Shown: positions 32,800 through 44,219, numbered from the stretch's first letter. The stretch is DNA of 64,000 nucleotides from Ignelater luminosus (GCA_011009095.1 VTPC01090594.1:64313-128312), one strand, 5' to 3'. Notes: generated by a model from the sequence alone, not told the origin. Program-made: numbers and translations.

Positions 32800-34750
32800 G
32801 TGCAAAATATCTGTTAAAAACACTGTCATCTTGAGGTGCCTCAAAGGCTCGAAATTTATAAAAAATCCTCACTACCGACAGTAATTCATAAACGGGTCTT
32901 GCAAATGCTAATTTCATATCATGAAAAATATAGAAATTCGTTAAAACCATTCCAACGGCGTCAAGGAAATCAAGAATATATTGAAAAAATTGAAAAGTTT
33001 AAGTTAAATTCAAAAAACCTCTTTGATATTGCATCATGTAAACGCAGCAGTTGAGACAACTGTAACTGCGGAAAAAATCGTCGAGTCTCCTAATTGGAAA
33101 GAAACTTTTTAACTGACCAAAAAACTGCCAAAAAATGATAATCGGTTCCATCGTTAAACTGGAGTCATTAAAAATACTGAAGCACCAAAAGAGGGTATCT
33201 GAAGAAAAACTTTATCGAAACGTAAAGGAAACTGTTGAAATTTACAAAGACGACAATCAACAATGATGTTCGTTTATTGACGTTTCAGATGCGGATTATG
33301 AAGAACCTGAATCACTTGCATGCGATCGCACAGCAGTTTTTGACAGATCAGGTGCCATAATTGCTTCTGCAGTTTTGAGAGACGTTGGGAACATAAGCTA
33401 AGAATATCCAAGTTTTATTGTGGGCCGTTCTAAAATTCTACGGGTAAGGACCCAAATGAGAGAATCTCTTCAAAACAATAATGAAAAACAAACAATTGGC
33501 AGCGTTATACTTTGATGGTAGAAGGGATAAAATTCTAAATGTTAATAAAGTAGATGGGACATTCCATCGTTCCGTTAAGATGGAAGATCACTACATTCTT
33601 TTTAAAGAACCTGGCGATAGTTGTATTGGTTACGTAACTTGTAAAACAGGGGCTACTGACAATATAAAACGAAGTATTTTGCAATATTTGAAGAAAATAA
33701 ATGATATTTCAGCGTTGTTAGTTGTCGGCTGTCATGGGACAGTAGTAAATACTGGTATGAAAGGTGAAGGGATTCGTCTTTTAGAGATAGAACCGAAAAG
33801 AAATCTGCAGTGGCTTGTATGTCAGTTGCACTCTAACAAACTTCCCTTGAGACATTTTCTCTTATATTCAGATTGTCAAACTTCAAGATCTCGATTTTTT
33901 CTGGTTCAATAGGCAAAAATTTACAAAATTGCTAAAAATTTCCTCTGGCAGATTTCCGTTCCATCTTAACAGAATCATCAGACATTATCAGACTACCCAT
34001 TCTAAGCACCAATCAAAAATATTTATATCAAATAATGACAGCAATTTCAACTGCCAATTGTCCATTGGCACTAGTAAAAAAGCAACCAGGACAGTTTCAC
34101 TTTCGAGATGGCTCACTGCGGGCAATAGAATTTTACGTTTGTATGTAGCGGCTTCAGAACCAACTGAAAATCTATAAGTCCTCGCAACATTTGTAATGAA
34201 GGTATATAGACCGATCTGGTTGAAAATTAAAAGCAAGTCATCTTCCACCCAAGGAGCTTACCACTTATGGGAAACCATTAGAAGGAGAAGATTTAAAAAA
34301 ATTATTGACCCAGTAATACAAATAACCCAAAAATGTTTTGTTATGTATGTTAGCTGACAGCAACAAAAGTTTAAGGAAATTGACCTGTAGGCAAATTATA
34401 AAAGCTCGTTCTCAAATTAAAACACCAACTATTTAGAGAATTTGTAATCCCTGCATTTAATTTCTATGATTGCGTTTATAGCGAGTTGATTCAGTGGCAA
34501 GATTTGTTTGTGGCAAAACCACGGCTTACTTCTACTTTATCCGTGGAGATATTGTAGGAAATAGTAGAAAAAGGTATGATGCCGAACAGTGAAATACCGT
34601 TGCTTCTATGTCACACGCAAGCCGTCGAAAAATGCCTCAAACTAGTGACAGAAGCTTAGCAAGCGGTATGTAGCCATGAAGCAAGAGATGGTTTTATAAG
34701 AGCAAGATTAAAATTAAGAAAATATATGCTCCCATTTGAAAAGTCTTCAA
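32800..34750 (+). pseudogene. relic of an uncharacterised transposase-like family (member 2, 'GxxGTxVNTG' type)
   Basis: No function is assigned in anything I know. Blocks in order: 'PTVIHKRVLQMLISYHEKY' (about 32875), 'KNLFDIASCKRSS' (33014) with a following 'CNCGKNRRVS', 'CDRTAVFDRSGAIIASAV' (33320), 'RSKILRVRTQMRES' (33425), 'ALYFDGRRDKILNVNKVDG' (33505), 'GCHGTVVNTGMKGEGIRLLE' (33728), 'KRNLQWLVCQLHSNKLPLRH' (33796), 'SRWLTAGNRILRLYVAA' (34111) and 'CHTQAVEKCLKLVTEA' (34611), then 'RDGFIRARLKLRK' (34685). The middle, 33481-33912, is open for 143 codons; elsewhere there are several stops and frame changes. The set Asp...(Asp/His)...CxxH...RW...Glu follows the plan of hAT-type RNase H-fold transposases. 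That link is inference. Confidence 0.65.
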
Positions 34751-34759
34751 TTGCTCTAT

Positions 34760-35320
34760 GTATAATTATTTGCGAATAAAAGTGAAATGAGTGTCTCACA
34801 TTTTAATGAATAATGTTTCTGTTGCAGAAATTAAACTTTTTATTACTTGAATTAAGAATTTTTAAAAAGTATTTGAAAGAAATCTCTTTAATACTTAAAA
34901 TTAAACATACGGATGTTTCCAGGAGGTTTTCAAGGTTGCTGTTTCTGGATATGCTTGGAATAGGTAGAGGTTGTTTGTTTAAAAAGGAATTAGTTAATTA
35001 ACTAAATTTTTCCTTTTTTGGTAAAGTTGAACACTCGATTGTGAAAAAACATGTTGATTAAAATTGAAATTAATAAATAATTAAATAAGATAAAGTCTTC
35101 AGAATGAATGGTTTGAGGAGGAAATAATGGAATCTGGTTTTGTAATAACTGAGTTAAAAATTGGCTACTCGAAAGTTTTTAAAGTGATTAAATATTAGTA
35201 AGATTATTGTGGTCAGCTTCTTCTTGTATCGTAAAGCTTGAAATATATTGATTATTGCCGTAATCCTTGAATTGTAGTTGAACCTTCTCGACCTTTTGAT
35301 ATGAGGAATTAGAAGTTAGA
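34760..35320. other. no recognisable gene
   Basis: AT-rich stretch before the second gap. The short frame at 34813-35001 matches nothing. Confidence 0.45.
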
Positions 35321-35720
35321 NNNNNNNNNNNNNNNNNNNNNNNNNNNNNNNNNNNNNNNNNNNNNNNNNNNNNNNNNNNNNNNNNNNNNNNNNNNNNNNN
35401 NNNNNNNNNNNNNNNNNNNNNNNNNNNNNNNNNNNNNNNNNNNNNNNNNNNNNNNNNNNNNNNNNNNNNNNNNNNNNNNNNNNNNNNNNNNNNNNNNNNN
35501 NNNNNNNNNNNNNNNNNNNNNNNNNNNNNNNNNNNNNNNNNNNNNNNNNNNNNNNNNNNNNNNNNNNNNNNNNNNNNNNNNNNNNNNNNNNNNNNNNNNN
35601 NNNNNNNNNNNNNNNNNNNNNNNNNNNNNNNNNNNNNNNNNNNNNNNNNNNNNNNNNNNNNNNNNNNNNNNNNNNNNNNNNNNNNNNNNNNNNNNNNNNN
35701 NNNNNNNNNNNNNNNNNNNN
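35321..35720. other. assembly gap, 400 N
   Basis: Exactly 400 N, probably a placeholder length. Confidence 0.98.
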
Positions 35721-35854
35721 AAACGCTTCAAAGAGACGTAAATCCTTCATGAAGCTGCCCATACTCGGCTACATCAGAGACTTGAATTCTGGTAACTGAC
35801 TGGCCTCTTGACGAAGTGGTATTGTGAGCTCGTCTGTATTTAATTGACTTATAA

Positions 35855-36298
35855 CTTAAATCCTAGAGCGGATTTGCTAGGATGCTTGGGCTGTGGTGTA
35901 TCCTTTAGGCGGACCGGTACTTGATTTATCCCTTGTGTTGAGGTGAAGGCGAATGGATGTGCCCTTGACACGGACTTGTGGTGTGCCCTTCAGCGGACCT
36001 TCAATGTTTTTTCTTCTTCCATATTGGTATACAGCTTCGTGATGAACTGCCTCGTTTCTTATTGTTTCTCGCAAAGCCGCGTTGTAAGTATTCTTTTGTG
36101 TTCTTTGGCTTAAATTCTTTTCTCTTTTTGCTTCCCACAGAACCTGTTAATTTATTCCATCTAAAGTCGATGCTCGATAGCTCATGTTTCGAGTTTCTCG
36201 ATGTGGCCAAGTGGATATTGGTTCAGCTGATGCTGCCGTGTTCTACCCTTCAGACGGATTTGTAGTTTTTCATCGCACTGTCTTTTAGACGCACTTGT
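35855..36298. repeat. irregularly spaced short repeat, motif like CCTTYAGRCGGAYTTG
   Basis: At least five imperfect copies occur near 35855, 35893, 35956, 35978, 36238 and 36276, for example TGTGCCCTTCAGCGGACC and TTCTACCCTTCAGACGGATT. Spacing varies from about 20 to 260 bases. The stretch is richer in GC than its surroundings. It could be part of an LTR, a degenerate minisatellite or a repeat-rich untranslated region; nothing decides between these. Confidence 0.5.
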
Positions 36299-36599
36299 CA
36301 CTTGAATTTGGTATGTGTAAACCCTCGTTTAGATCGAAGCTTTTGATGAGCTCTTCTTATTTGCTACAGCGGTTGTTCCATATCGTGAGTACTTAGCGAA
36401 TCCTCGGGGTCCTTGGTTGTTGAGTCTTCTTCGGCGGCAAAGCAGAGGGGCGTAAATTCTCAGCTTCAGCCTTCTGACACAGCTGCAGGAAGGCATTGTG
36501 TTTATCCATCCATCTACATACGTATCTCTCGTGTTAGTGATAGAAACCTTTTTTGCCATGATAGCATTGATAGAAGATAACGGCGATAATGATGCTACG

Positions 36600-37570
36600 A
36601 GGTGATAGTTGTGAAGAAAATGTGTTAGCATCTTTCCCTTTCTTCGGATGTAAAACATTGAAGGACTGTGAACAATGAAATGGTTAGTTGTAGGCTTGGC
36701 GGGCCAAATTTCCAAGCTGATGTAGATGCTCGATGGACCATGCACAAAGTTGCCGGATCTGCTGAAATACTGTTTACTGATAGCACAGGTTTTCTTTTAA
36801 TACAAGTTTTACGTGCAGAATAATAACAAATATTAAATGTTACAAGAATATAATAACAATGAAATGAATCCAAAGACACTGAACTGTTTTTGCATTCTTC
36901 GGAACCGATTCTCTCTGACCAACCTACTGTTGTTGGGTTTCTGAGATATAATGGTGAATACAAGTTTTGTCCATAGTCACAAATCTGCTAATAAAATCAA
37001 CTAGATCTTTTCTAAACAACTGCAAACACTCAGCTGAAGTTCGAGCACAAATGCATTTTTGTTCTGAAGTGAACACTCATCTTGTTGAAAATTCTTTTAA
37101 TCCCAGCTGTTGGTGCAATATATTGATAACCCGTTCATATAAGATGCCCACAGCTTCAAGTATTTTACAAGCTTTTGTTCGACGATTGTCTAACATCATA
37201 TCATGGATCCTGTGAATGAATTCTGGAGTAGTCGCCCTGATCGAGGTTCATCAATTGTGAGGGTACGTCCAAGTTTGAATTCAGACATCCAAGAACTTAC
37301 GGTGGAAAACGATGGTGATCCAATCTGGCCTTGACCTCTGTGGCTGCTTTGCCCTCCAAATAAAAAAATTTACTGACAGCTCTAATTTCATTTTTTTCCA
37401 TAATTGAGAAATTATAAAATATAGCTGGGTCAAACATGAACAAAATGACAGATCAATTTGATTTTTTGTCTATGAACAACTGTAATACCAGGCTATTTGA
37501 TGATGCAAAATAAATTAAAATACGGCCACCATCTATGGGCGATTCCGTAAATGGAGGATGACTTGTATAT
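36600..37570 (-). mobile_element. mariner (DD34D) transposon relic
   Basis: On the minus strand the gene begins near 37402 with 'MEKNEIRAVSKFFYLEGKAA' and 'TEVKARLDHH'. After a frame change it continues 'TPEFIHRIHDMMLDNRRTK' and 'ILEAVGILYERVINILHQQL' (about 37220-37090), then 'DLVDFISRFVTMDKTCIHHY' (about 37000), where the first catalytic position can be read as 'MDKTC' in place of the usual 'MDETW'. 'PKNAKTVQ' follows near 36880. The catalytic half beyond this is not recognisable. An upstream stretch with a possible TIR ends GATGACTTGTATA near 37570; no matching left end was found and it may lie in the gap. Confidence 0.75.
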
Positions 37571-37574
37571 CATA

Positions 37575-40500
37575 AAGAACAGTTGTGATATTAAATACCT
37601 AAGTACATAGAAAAATAATTATAAACATACCGAGTCTCAAAGAACTACGTCATGTCAGTACGAGTGCTAGTCGAGTTCAGTCAGTCAGTACAAAAAAATT
37701 AGGATGGAAATGTATCTTGCGAAGCAAATTCTGTACTGCGGTGTAGGCATATAAAGTAAGTTTTCAATAGACAATCAGGCTTGGACCAAAGAAAAGCGAA
37801 ATTGCAGCTGAAGATTAATGATCAAGATATTCACACTGTATATCAGAAAGTAAGATCAGAAATTGAGGTTTCAGTTTCTCACCGGAATAAAGGTTGAAAT
37901 TTTACTTTTGTGAAAGCTTTTAGATCGAGAAGTCTGAAAATACTTTACAGTGAAACAAACAACCAATCAAAACGATATATGGGTGTGTGTGGATATTTAA
38001 TGTGTATTGTAGAATTTCTTAAACATTATAATTTCATTTACTAAGACCTAGTTTCTCAATAGTTGGTTAAGTATAACTAGAGGATTATTGACATGGATGG
38101 AATTATTGTCACAATTATATCAGTGGCAATAATCCTTCAATTAAACTTAACTAACACTCGAGAAACTGGATCTTACCGATTTTGACAACCACTGCTGCTA
38201 AATAGTTTGCATAGAACTTGTAACAATTTTAATTTAATTGATTACTAATTTGAAGCCTAAAGGCATTTCCAAAAATGTACATTTTAATTGAAAGTGCTGT
38301 AGTTTGCCAGTTTTCTCCTCTTCCTTTTTTCACATTTTTTGCACTATTTGCACGCTTCAAACAAAACTAATTCATTGTTAATTGACATTTCAGAAAATAG
38401 GAACATTTGGATCATAAATGAAACATTAAACTGATTACCCCTGGATTTAAAGAAGTCCAAGAAAATCATTTTTATTGTTTTTAGGGAAGATAAATAAAAA
38501 AAGTTTAGACAAAACATTACCGAGAAATTTTTAGGTTTATCAATTTTATGAATGTAAAAACCAAAACTTATATAAGCTCGTGTAATATCAACTTTTTACG
38601 CTTACAGGTGGGAAAGTTTTTATTATTTTGCTCAAATAAGTATTAATATTTAAACAAATAGAAAGGTATGCTAAGTGTTTTTCAGGCAACATTTAATTCC
38701 TACAAAAGTTTTAGCGGAAAAACGTGGGCATGAATAACCTTTTAGAAAAATTACCAACCATCTCAAATTACTGCTAATTAAAATTAACTGAAATAGAAAA
38801 CATTATGTCGAAAATACACTGCATAAATTATATAGCTGGAAAAAAAGGAGGAAAAAATTCTGTACTAAAAGAGTTAATTACTTTAAAATAAATATGGACC
38901 TTTTCAGCCATGGATTACTTGAAAAATCTCTGGACATATAAAGCTGTAACCCACATACATAAATTTTAATTAATCCTGTGGGTAAAATCCGAACAATATT
39001 TATTTTTCAGATGAAGAACTTAGTTAATGTGAAACAATTTAAATAAATGAGTTTTCAGTGAAAACGAAAATTTTATTGTCAGTTTCAATAAAATTTTATT
39101 TGAAATAATAAACCGTAACTAAAATCTTCCTGAATAAATAAATTACTGTCTTTCACACTTAAATCTCCACAAATATATATTGAAATTTAATCCTATATCA
39201 AAAGAACCCTTTCGATACCCTTATATAATAACATTACGCCACTTCTTTGAACGTAACAAAAGTGAGGGGGTTATAAGCCTAAATTTTAACAACTCTACAA
39301 TCGAGAATTAAATGTTGTAATTGAACATGCAGCGTGTCAATACGAATGGCAGGCGAAAAGCGGCCGTAGCAGTTGTTGAGTTGGGCTTAAAATTGACAAA
39401 TGTTTTGCACGCAGCGTCCTGCGTTTTAAGCTCAAAGGGTGAAACTTGTAGGGTAGGCAGAATCTGTAATTCCCTAGGAACTGCCCTTGGAACCCTTGTA
39501 AATGTTCATGGATCTGGGTGTGAATTCGGTTTGATATGGTGGCATCGTTAAGTTAAATTTGTATTAATTAACATTACTATTTGCTATCGAATCAAATTTG
39601 ATGCATCATCATAAAGCAATACAAGGTATCTAATGCGAAAATTTCCTAAGAGGTAAAATTTTCAAATAAGAACAAGTAGGCTAAGTACTAGAAATTGGGT
39701 CGTGCTCTTAAAGTGTCTTAATAGCTTTACCAGCAAGAAGCTGAAGTTATTATTGTTGAGTTTAAAGTGCACTGTAAGAACGTAATAGATTCTTTTCTGT
39801 TATCAGTAATTGCTTCTAATTTCGTTTCGGAAGATAAAGATTGCTACATGTTGTTTCTTATTTAATTAGTTTCTCTAAAACAATACTACTGCAATTATTC
39901 GGAAAAGAAACAGAGTCACATTCATTTTGAAATCATGCAGTTGTTATAAAATCCATCAATTTACATTAAACGCTAGGAATAATTCAATAATTTTCTATTG
40001 TCTTGATTGCAATGTTAGCATATACCACTAAACAAATAAACGTTGCTGAAACAATAGTTGCCATTACGAGGAATCGAGCATTCTACCGTACAGACTCACA
40101 TATGTATTTACAAATCGTTTGTGAAGCTGGTATTGTGACAGTGAAATATACCGCTAGCTGTGATGCCCGGCAGACCTTGATAAAATATTAAATCCATACA
40201 TTATGTTTGGAATTTATGTAATAAATAAATGGTAAGATCTGCTTCAAATAATGTTATTTTGTTTACCCACAATTAAAAGTTCCCTGGTGTGGATTATATA
40301 AATTTAAACAAAAGTTGATAGAGAGTTTTCATTAAGTTCTGACTTGAATTAGAAAATATAGTGCATACTGTCTTGATTAAGAGTAAGCATAAGCCAAATG
40401 ATATTGCCTATCAATTCTTAACTGTAATTCACTAAGAATGTTAAAATAGGACCTTCAAATTATCTTCTTTTACCAAACCAATATATTTCTTTTTCATCTA

Positions 40501-41215
40501 AATACACTATTTTTTCGTTTTAAGTTTGCAGAAGTAACTGAAGAGTTTCTTTTACAGAAGATAGCAATATCTCAAGCATAAAACCGCTTGGGATGCAGAA
40601 GTCATTTAACTTATTTCCTAACTTTATGTTCTTGTTAAGTATGTTTTGTCAAAAAGCCAAATGTCTACACAAGAAAACGTCTCTGTCTAGGAATGGGTTC
40701 TCTCGAGAATAATCTGGGATACTGTCCAAAATAAAGTTCCTTTGATACTTGATCTTGATCTTTACCGGCTCTATAAAGACATTAGCAGCAAGAATAATGA
40801 GCTCAGATCGATTTCCTAAATTGCTCTTCCGAGAATACGATGAGAATAAGGGATCTGTCAATTCTAGTACGATTCTATGCTCGACATTTCAATTTTGCCA
40901 TTCGTTTTTTAGGCAAATATTTATTCGATCTTGAATTTTTATTATAAGTGAGTTATCAAAAACAGGAAAAAATCTGATGGAGTCGCGTATGGGGCAATAT
41001 TTACTCTGAGCCCTTCAATCTCATCAAAATCCGGTCCGGTCACTATTTTGATCTTCAAACATGATTTATTTCTTCTTCAACCACATCTCGGTCAGTATCT
41101 ATCATACCTACTAGTATCATTAGCGATGCCAGCTGTTGTTGTACTTTGAAAGAATGAGGGATGTAATAATTGCTGGTTAGGGAAAAAAAGTCTTATCATA
41201 TTTGATGATTTCTCT
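37575..41215. other. mostly non-coding stretch
   Basis: Apart from a foldback element (38042-38175), this is AT-rich DNA. 39321-39551 is a GC-richer 76-codon frame ('GRRKAAVAVVELGLKLTNVL') that I do not recognise. 40649-40861 on the minus strand has 'KSNLGNRSELIILAANVFIE', which loosely resembles the endonuclease of RTE-like LINEs ('GxRNERGxLLxxFAxxNxLxI'); too short to be sure. Confidence 0.4.
38042..38175. mobile_element. 134-bp foldback MITE
   Basis: Nearly the whole element is one inverted repeat: TAAGACCTAGTTTCTC... at 38042 is answered by ...GAGAAACTGGATCTTA ending at 38175. The arms are about 50 bases with scattered mismatches and the loop is about 30 bases. No coding sequence is present. 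Which transposase family would move it is not clear from the ends. Read as RNA it would fold into a long hairpin. Confidence 0.75.
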
Positions 41216-41967
41216 TGACCTGTAGATACTAGATTATACACCTGGATGCCACCTGATGGTCATACGAAGAATCAAATAGACTACATCTTGATTAAGCAGC
41301 GATGGAGATCCTCGGTAATTTCAGCTAAAATGTGGAAGCGATCACCAGCTACTGATGTGCAAATTTACAGGAAAACTTAAAAGCTGTAGAAGAAGGCAAT
41401 TAAAACGATTTCCGAAACTCAGTGCCGACCAAGTAACAGAATTTAACAACAAAGCCATCCGCAAACTCAAAACCCGTTTCGTAGAACTTCAAGTGGAAGA
41501 TCCTGAAGCTATATGGCATATATAGTCACGACCTTGGAAGAATTACCACAAGACGACCAAATTACCTTTAGACAGCTTTGGCTATCGGCGGAAACAAGAC
41601 ACCTCATTACGGAACGTTGGAACATCAAAGCTCGGGATCGTTAAACCGCGAGATACAAACAGCTACTCGCAGAGATAAAAATTCGTATCTGATAAATATC
41701 TGTTCAGAAATCCAGAATCATGCTTTCAATAATAACTCAAAAGACCCGTTCATGAAGATCCGTTCTATCACTCAGAAATTCAAACTCCGACAAAGGTCAA
41801 AATTGTCTGGCCACGGAACTAGACAAAATCGCATCAGTATGGAAAGTTTACTGTGGTAATCTGTATGCGGACCCCCATGTTACTATCGGAGACCCGGGAG
41901 ATTACGAGGAAAAACCGGACATACTTTTAGAAGAGGGGCCGGGCTCGACAGAATATCAGCCGAGATT

Positions 41968-42402
41968 TTGCAGGCTTTCGATAATAGAGGACAGAAAATC
42001 ATGCACACGCTATACCAGAAGATCTCGAAAAAAGGTCTTTGGCCGGAGGACTGGTCAACTTCAATATTACTTCCCCTGCATAAGAAAGGGCCAATAACCG
42101 TTTGCGACAATTACCGCTTGATAGCCCTAATATCTCACTCCAGCAAGATCACACTGTACATTCTCCAACCGAGACTGCAAGCCTTCCTAACACATCGAAT
42201 AGCTCCAGAAGCCGGGTTTGTTAAACAACGGGGTACTCGGGAACAAATTCTTAATGCCAAGCAGCTTATAAAAAAAGCCCGGGAATACTATGAGCCGATA
42301 TATCTGTGCTTCGTAGATTACGAAAAAGTGTTCGATAACGTCCGATGGTCCAAGTTGTGGACAACCTTAGGAGAACTTGGAGTACCCGATCACCCTGGTT
42401 AA
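41968..42402 (+). pseudogene. reverse transcriptase, first half (RTE-like LINE)
   Basis: 144 open codons cover the start of the RT palm and fingers: 'ISKKGLWPEDWSTSILLPLH', 'NYRLIALISHSSKITL', 'GFVKQRGTREQI' and the first catalytic Asp in 'CFVDYEKVFDNV' (Asp of the FxDYxKAFD motif). The frame ends at a short A-run and continues one frame over in the next feature. Confidence 0.8.
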
Positions 42403-42938
42403 AAAAAAAAGCTTCTAAGGTGGTCGTCAAAATTGATACCACTCTGTCGGAAAAATGTCACGTTAGGAAAGGAGTTCGGCAAGGATGCGTACTTTCACCT
42501 TTCCTCTACAACGTGTACAGTGAGGTAGTAATGCGACGCACCTTACAAAACTGGAACGGAGGAATCAAAATTGGCGAAAGACGGTTTTCAAATCTTCGCT
42601 TTGCGGATGACACTCTTCTAATTGCTCGAGAATACGGGCTCAAAATAAATGAACTCAAGACCAAGATCATGATTATCGACAGAGATAATGAAAATCAAAG
42701 GCAACCTCAGAAGATAGGAAACTTTGAAGTCGTCGATAAATTCATTTATTTAGGCTCCATGCTTCACAAATCCGGCTCTTGTGAATTCGATATAAGGCGA
42801 CGAATCAAAATTGCTCGTTCCTCCATGATCAAGATGATGAAAATCTGGAAAGATCGAAACATCACTAGGAAAACGAAAATAAGCCTCGTAAATTTCCTAG
42901 TCTTTAAATGTGGGTATGGCGCAAGATGTTGCGGCTAG
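42345..42938 (+). pseudogene. reverse transcriptase, second half (RTE-like LINE)
   Basis: The first codons overlap the previous frame. From about 42415 the sequence is LINE RT: 'GVRQGCVLSPFLYNVYSE', then 'FSNLRFADDTLLIA' with both catalytic Asp residues, then the thumb 'EVVDKFIYLGSMLHKSGSCE' and 'DIRRRIKIARSSMIKM'. A deletion joins 'LLIAREYGLKIN' directly, and the YGAE/W motif region is truncated at the end. Confidence 0.8.
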
Positions 42939-43389
42939 GCAAACGAATGCCTCTATCCTCGCAGAAATCAAACCCGTACAAAGATTGTCGTCTGTGACTT
43001 ACAGGCGAATTTTGAAATTCTTTGGTCACATCTCTCGACACGACAACATGGAGAAACTTGTTGTTCAGGGAAGACCGGAAGGGAAAAGGAAACGAGGGCG
43101 CTTCCCTACCTGGTAGACCGATATAATTTCAAAATTAACAGAAACAAATATCGCAACAGCAGCGCGACAGCCGAACGATCGCAGGACGTGGAAGGCAACG
43201 GTCAAAAAAATAATTAAGGGGCTGGAAGAAACCTCGACACCTCGGCAACACCCACCGTAGCCACCACACGTCGGCCACGACGTTGGACGCAGAAGAAAAA
43301 AAAGTAGATACTAGAGAATAGTGTCCATATGTCCACCAAAGTTTCGCATATACGCGACTCTGATGTAAACAAAAAAAAGATTTTGAAAT

Positions 43390-44215
43390 GTTAAAAAAGA
43401 AATTTCTAAAATCGATAACGTATTAGTGAAAGAACACCGGATAGTCATTCTTGAAACACTGCAAAAGGACGTATTGCAAGCAATACATTGTGATCATCTA
43501 GATATAGCCAAACGTGCTTGCTAATATATTTGTATTGGCCTAATATTTTCAGTGATATCACAATTATAGTAAAAGACTGTAACGTTTACGTTATTGATTA
43601 AGCTTATGGCAGATTTTATTGAAAGCGACGAACAAAGCTATTTAATAGTGATTGATAAATATTCTCAATCTCCTTTCCACAAGAGCGTCGCATGAAAAAT
43701 CAACTAAAAACAATTTTCTCAAGGTATTCAGATTGTAGTAGATACTTTGTACCCAATTTGCAGAAACCAATAGTTCTAAACATACCATTAGTTCTCCTAG
43801 ATACCATCGAAGCAACGGTGCCGCCAAAATTATAAAACAAATCTTGAAACGTTCAAAAGTTTCATACAGAAAAGCGCCATTTGGTGATGATATTTAAGTA
43901 CCCCTTTACCGTTTCGCGATAAATTGTTAATACCTGGAAATGTCAATCATCGTAAATGATATAACGAAGACTTTACAAAAACACTTTTTTGATAAGAGGC
44001 ATCGCACCAAGCATGCAACTGCTCTTCAACAAAACCAGAGAGCATGGATAAAAAACCTTGGAAAGTTTGAGGTGAAGAATGGAAAACTTTTCTGATACAT
44101 CAAAAACAGAAGATGGTCCCAACATCAGTAAAGCTGGTAGAATGGAACAGTCCGTGCTAGTAAATATCATCCGTTTCGGAAAAGTTATCAAGCCAGAAAT
44201 GAGATATGGTATTTG
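43390..44215 (+). mobile_element. Ty3/gypsy LTR-retroelement fossil (integrase region)
   Basis: Pieces of a gypsy pol gene can be read on the plus strand: the zinc-binding head region of the integrase ('TLQKDVLQAIHCDHLDIAK', about 43460), 'YLYWPNIFSDI' (about 43530), part of the catalytic core ('YSQSPF' and 'IFSRYSDCSRYFVPN', about 43650-43760) and the C-terminal region near 44000-44200. No LTRs, gag, reverse transcriptase or envelope parts are seen here. The piece is old and carries many breaks. Confidence 0.6.
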
Positions 44216-44219
44216 GTAA

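Larger units (their letters stand above)
41220..43300 (+). mobile_element. RTE-like LINE, 5'-truncated, with internal deletions
   Basis: The element starts inside the endonuclease ('PDGHTKNQIDYILIKQRW', about 41255). Reverse transcriptase follows: 'LLPLHKKGPITVCDNYRLIA' (about 42070), 'GFVKQRGTREQILNAKQLI' (about 42217) and 'LCFVDYEKVFDNVRWSKLW' (about 42306). In a new frame come 'VRKGVRQGCVLSPFLYNVYS' (about 42460) and the catalytic box FADD (42600-42611), then 'EYGLKINELKTKIMIID' and 'FIYLGSMLHKSG'. The block order and wording match the RTE clade (BovB relatives). Compared with the family, about 20 residues just after the FADD box and a piece near 42920 ('YGAE..W' to 'RRM.R') are missing. 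The tail reads 'RILKFFGHISRHDNMEKLVV' and 'GKRKRGRFPTW' (43000-43116). A few breaks only, so moderately young but dead. Confidence 0.85.

Noticed and set aside
35309-35762. Frames running through the N-run
   Set aside because: Artefacts of translating N; no real residues.
36001-36265. Frames on both strands near 36.0-36.3 kb
   Set aside because: They overlap the scattered GC-rich repeats and show no protein similarity.
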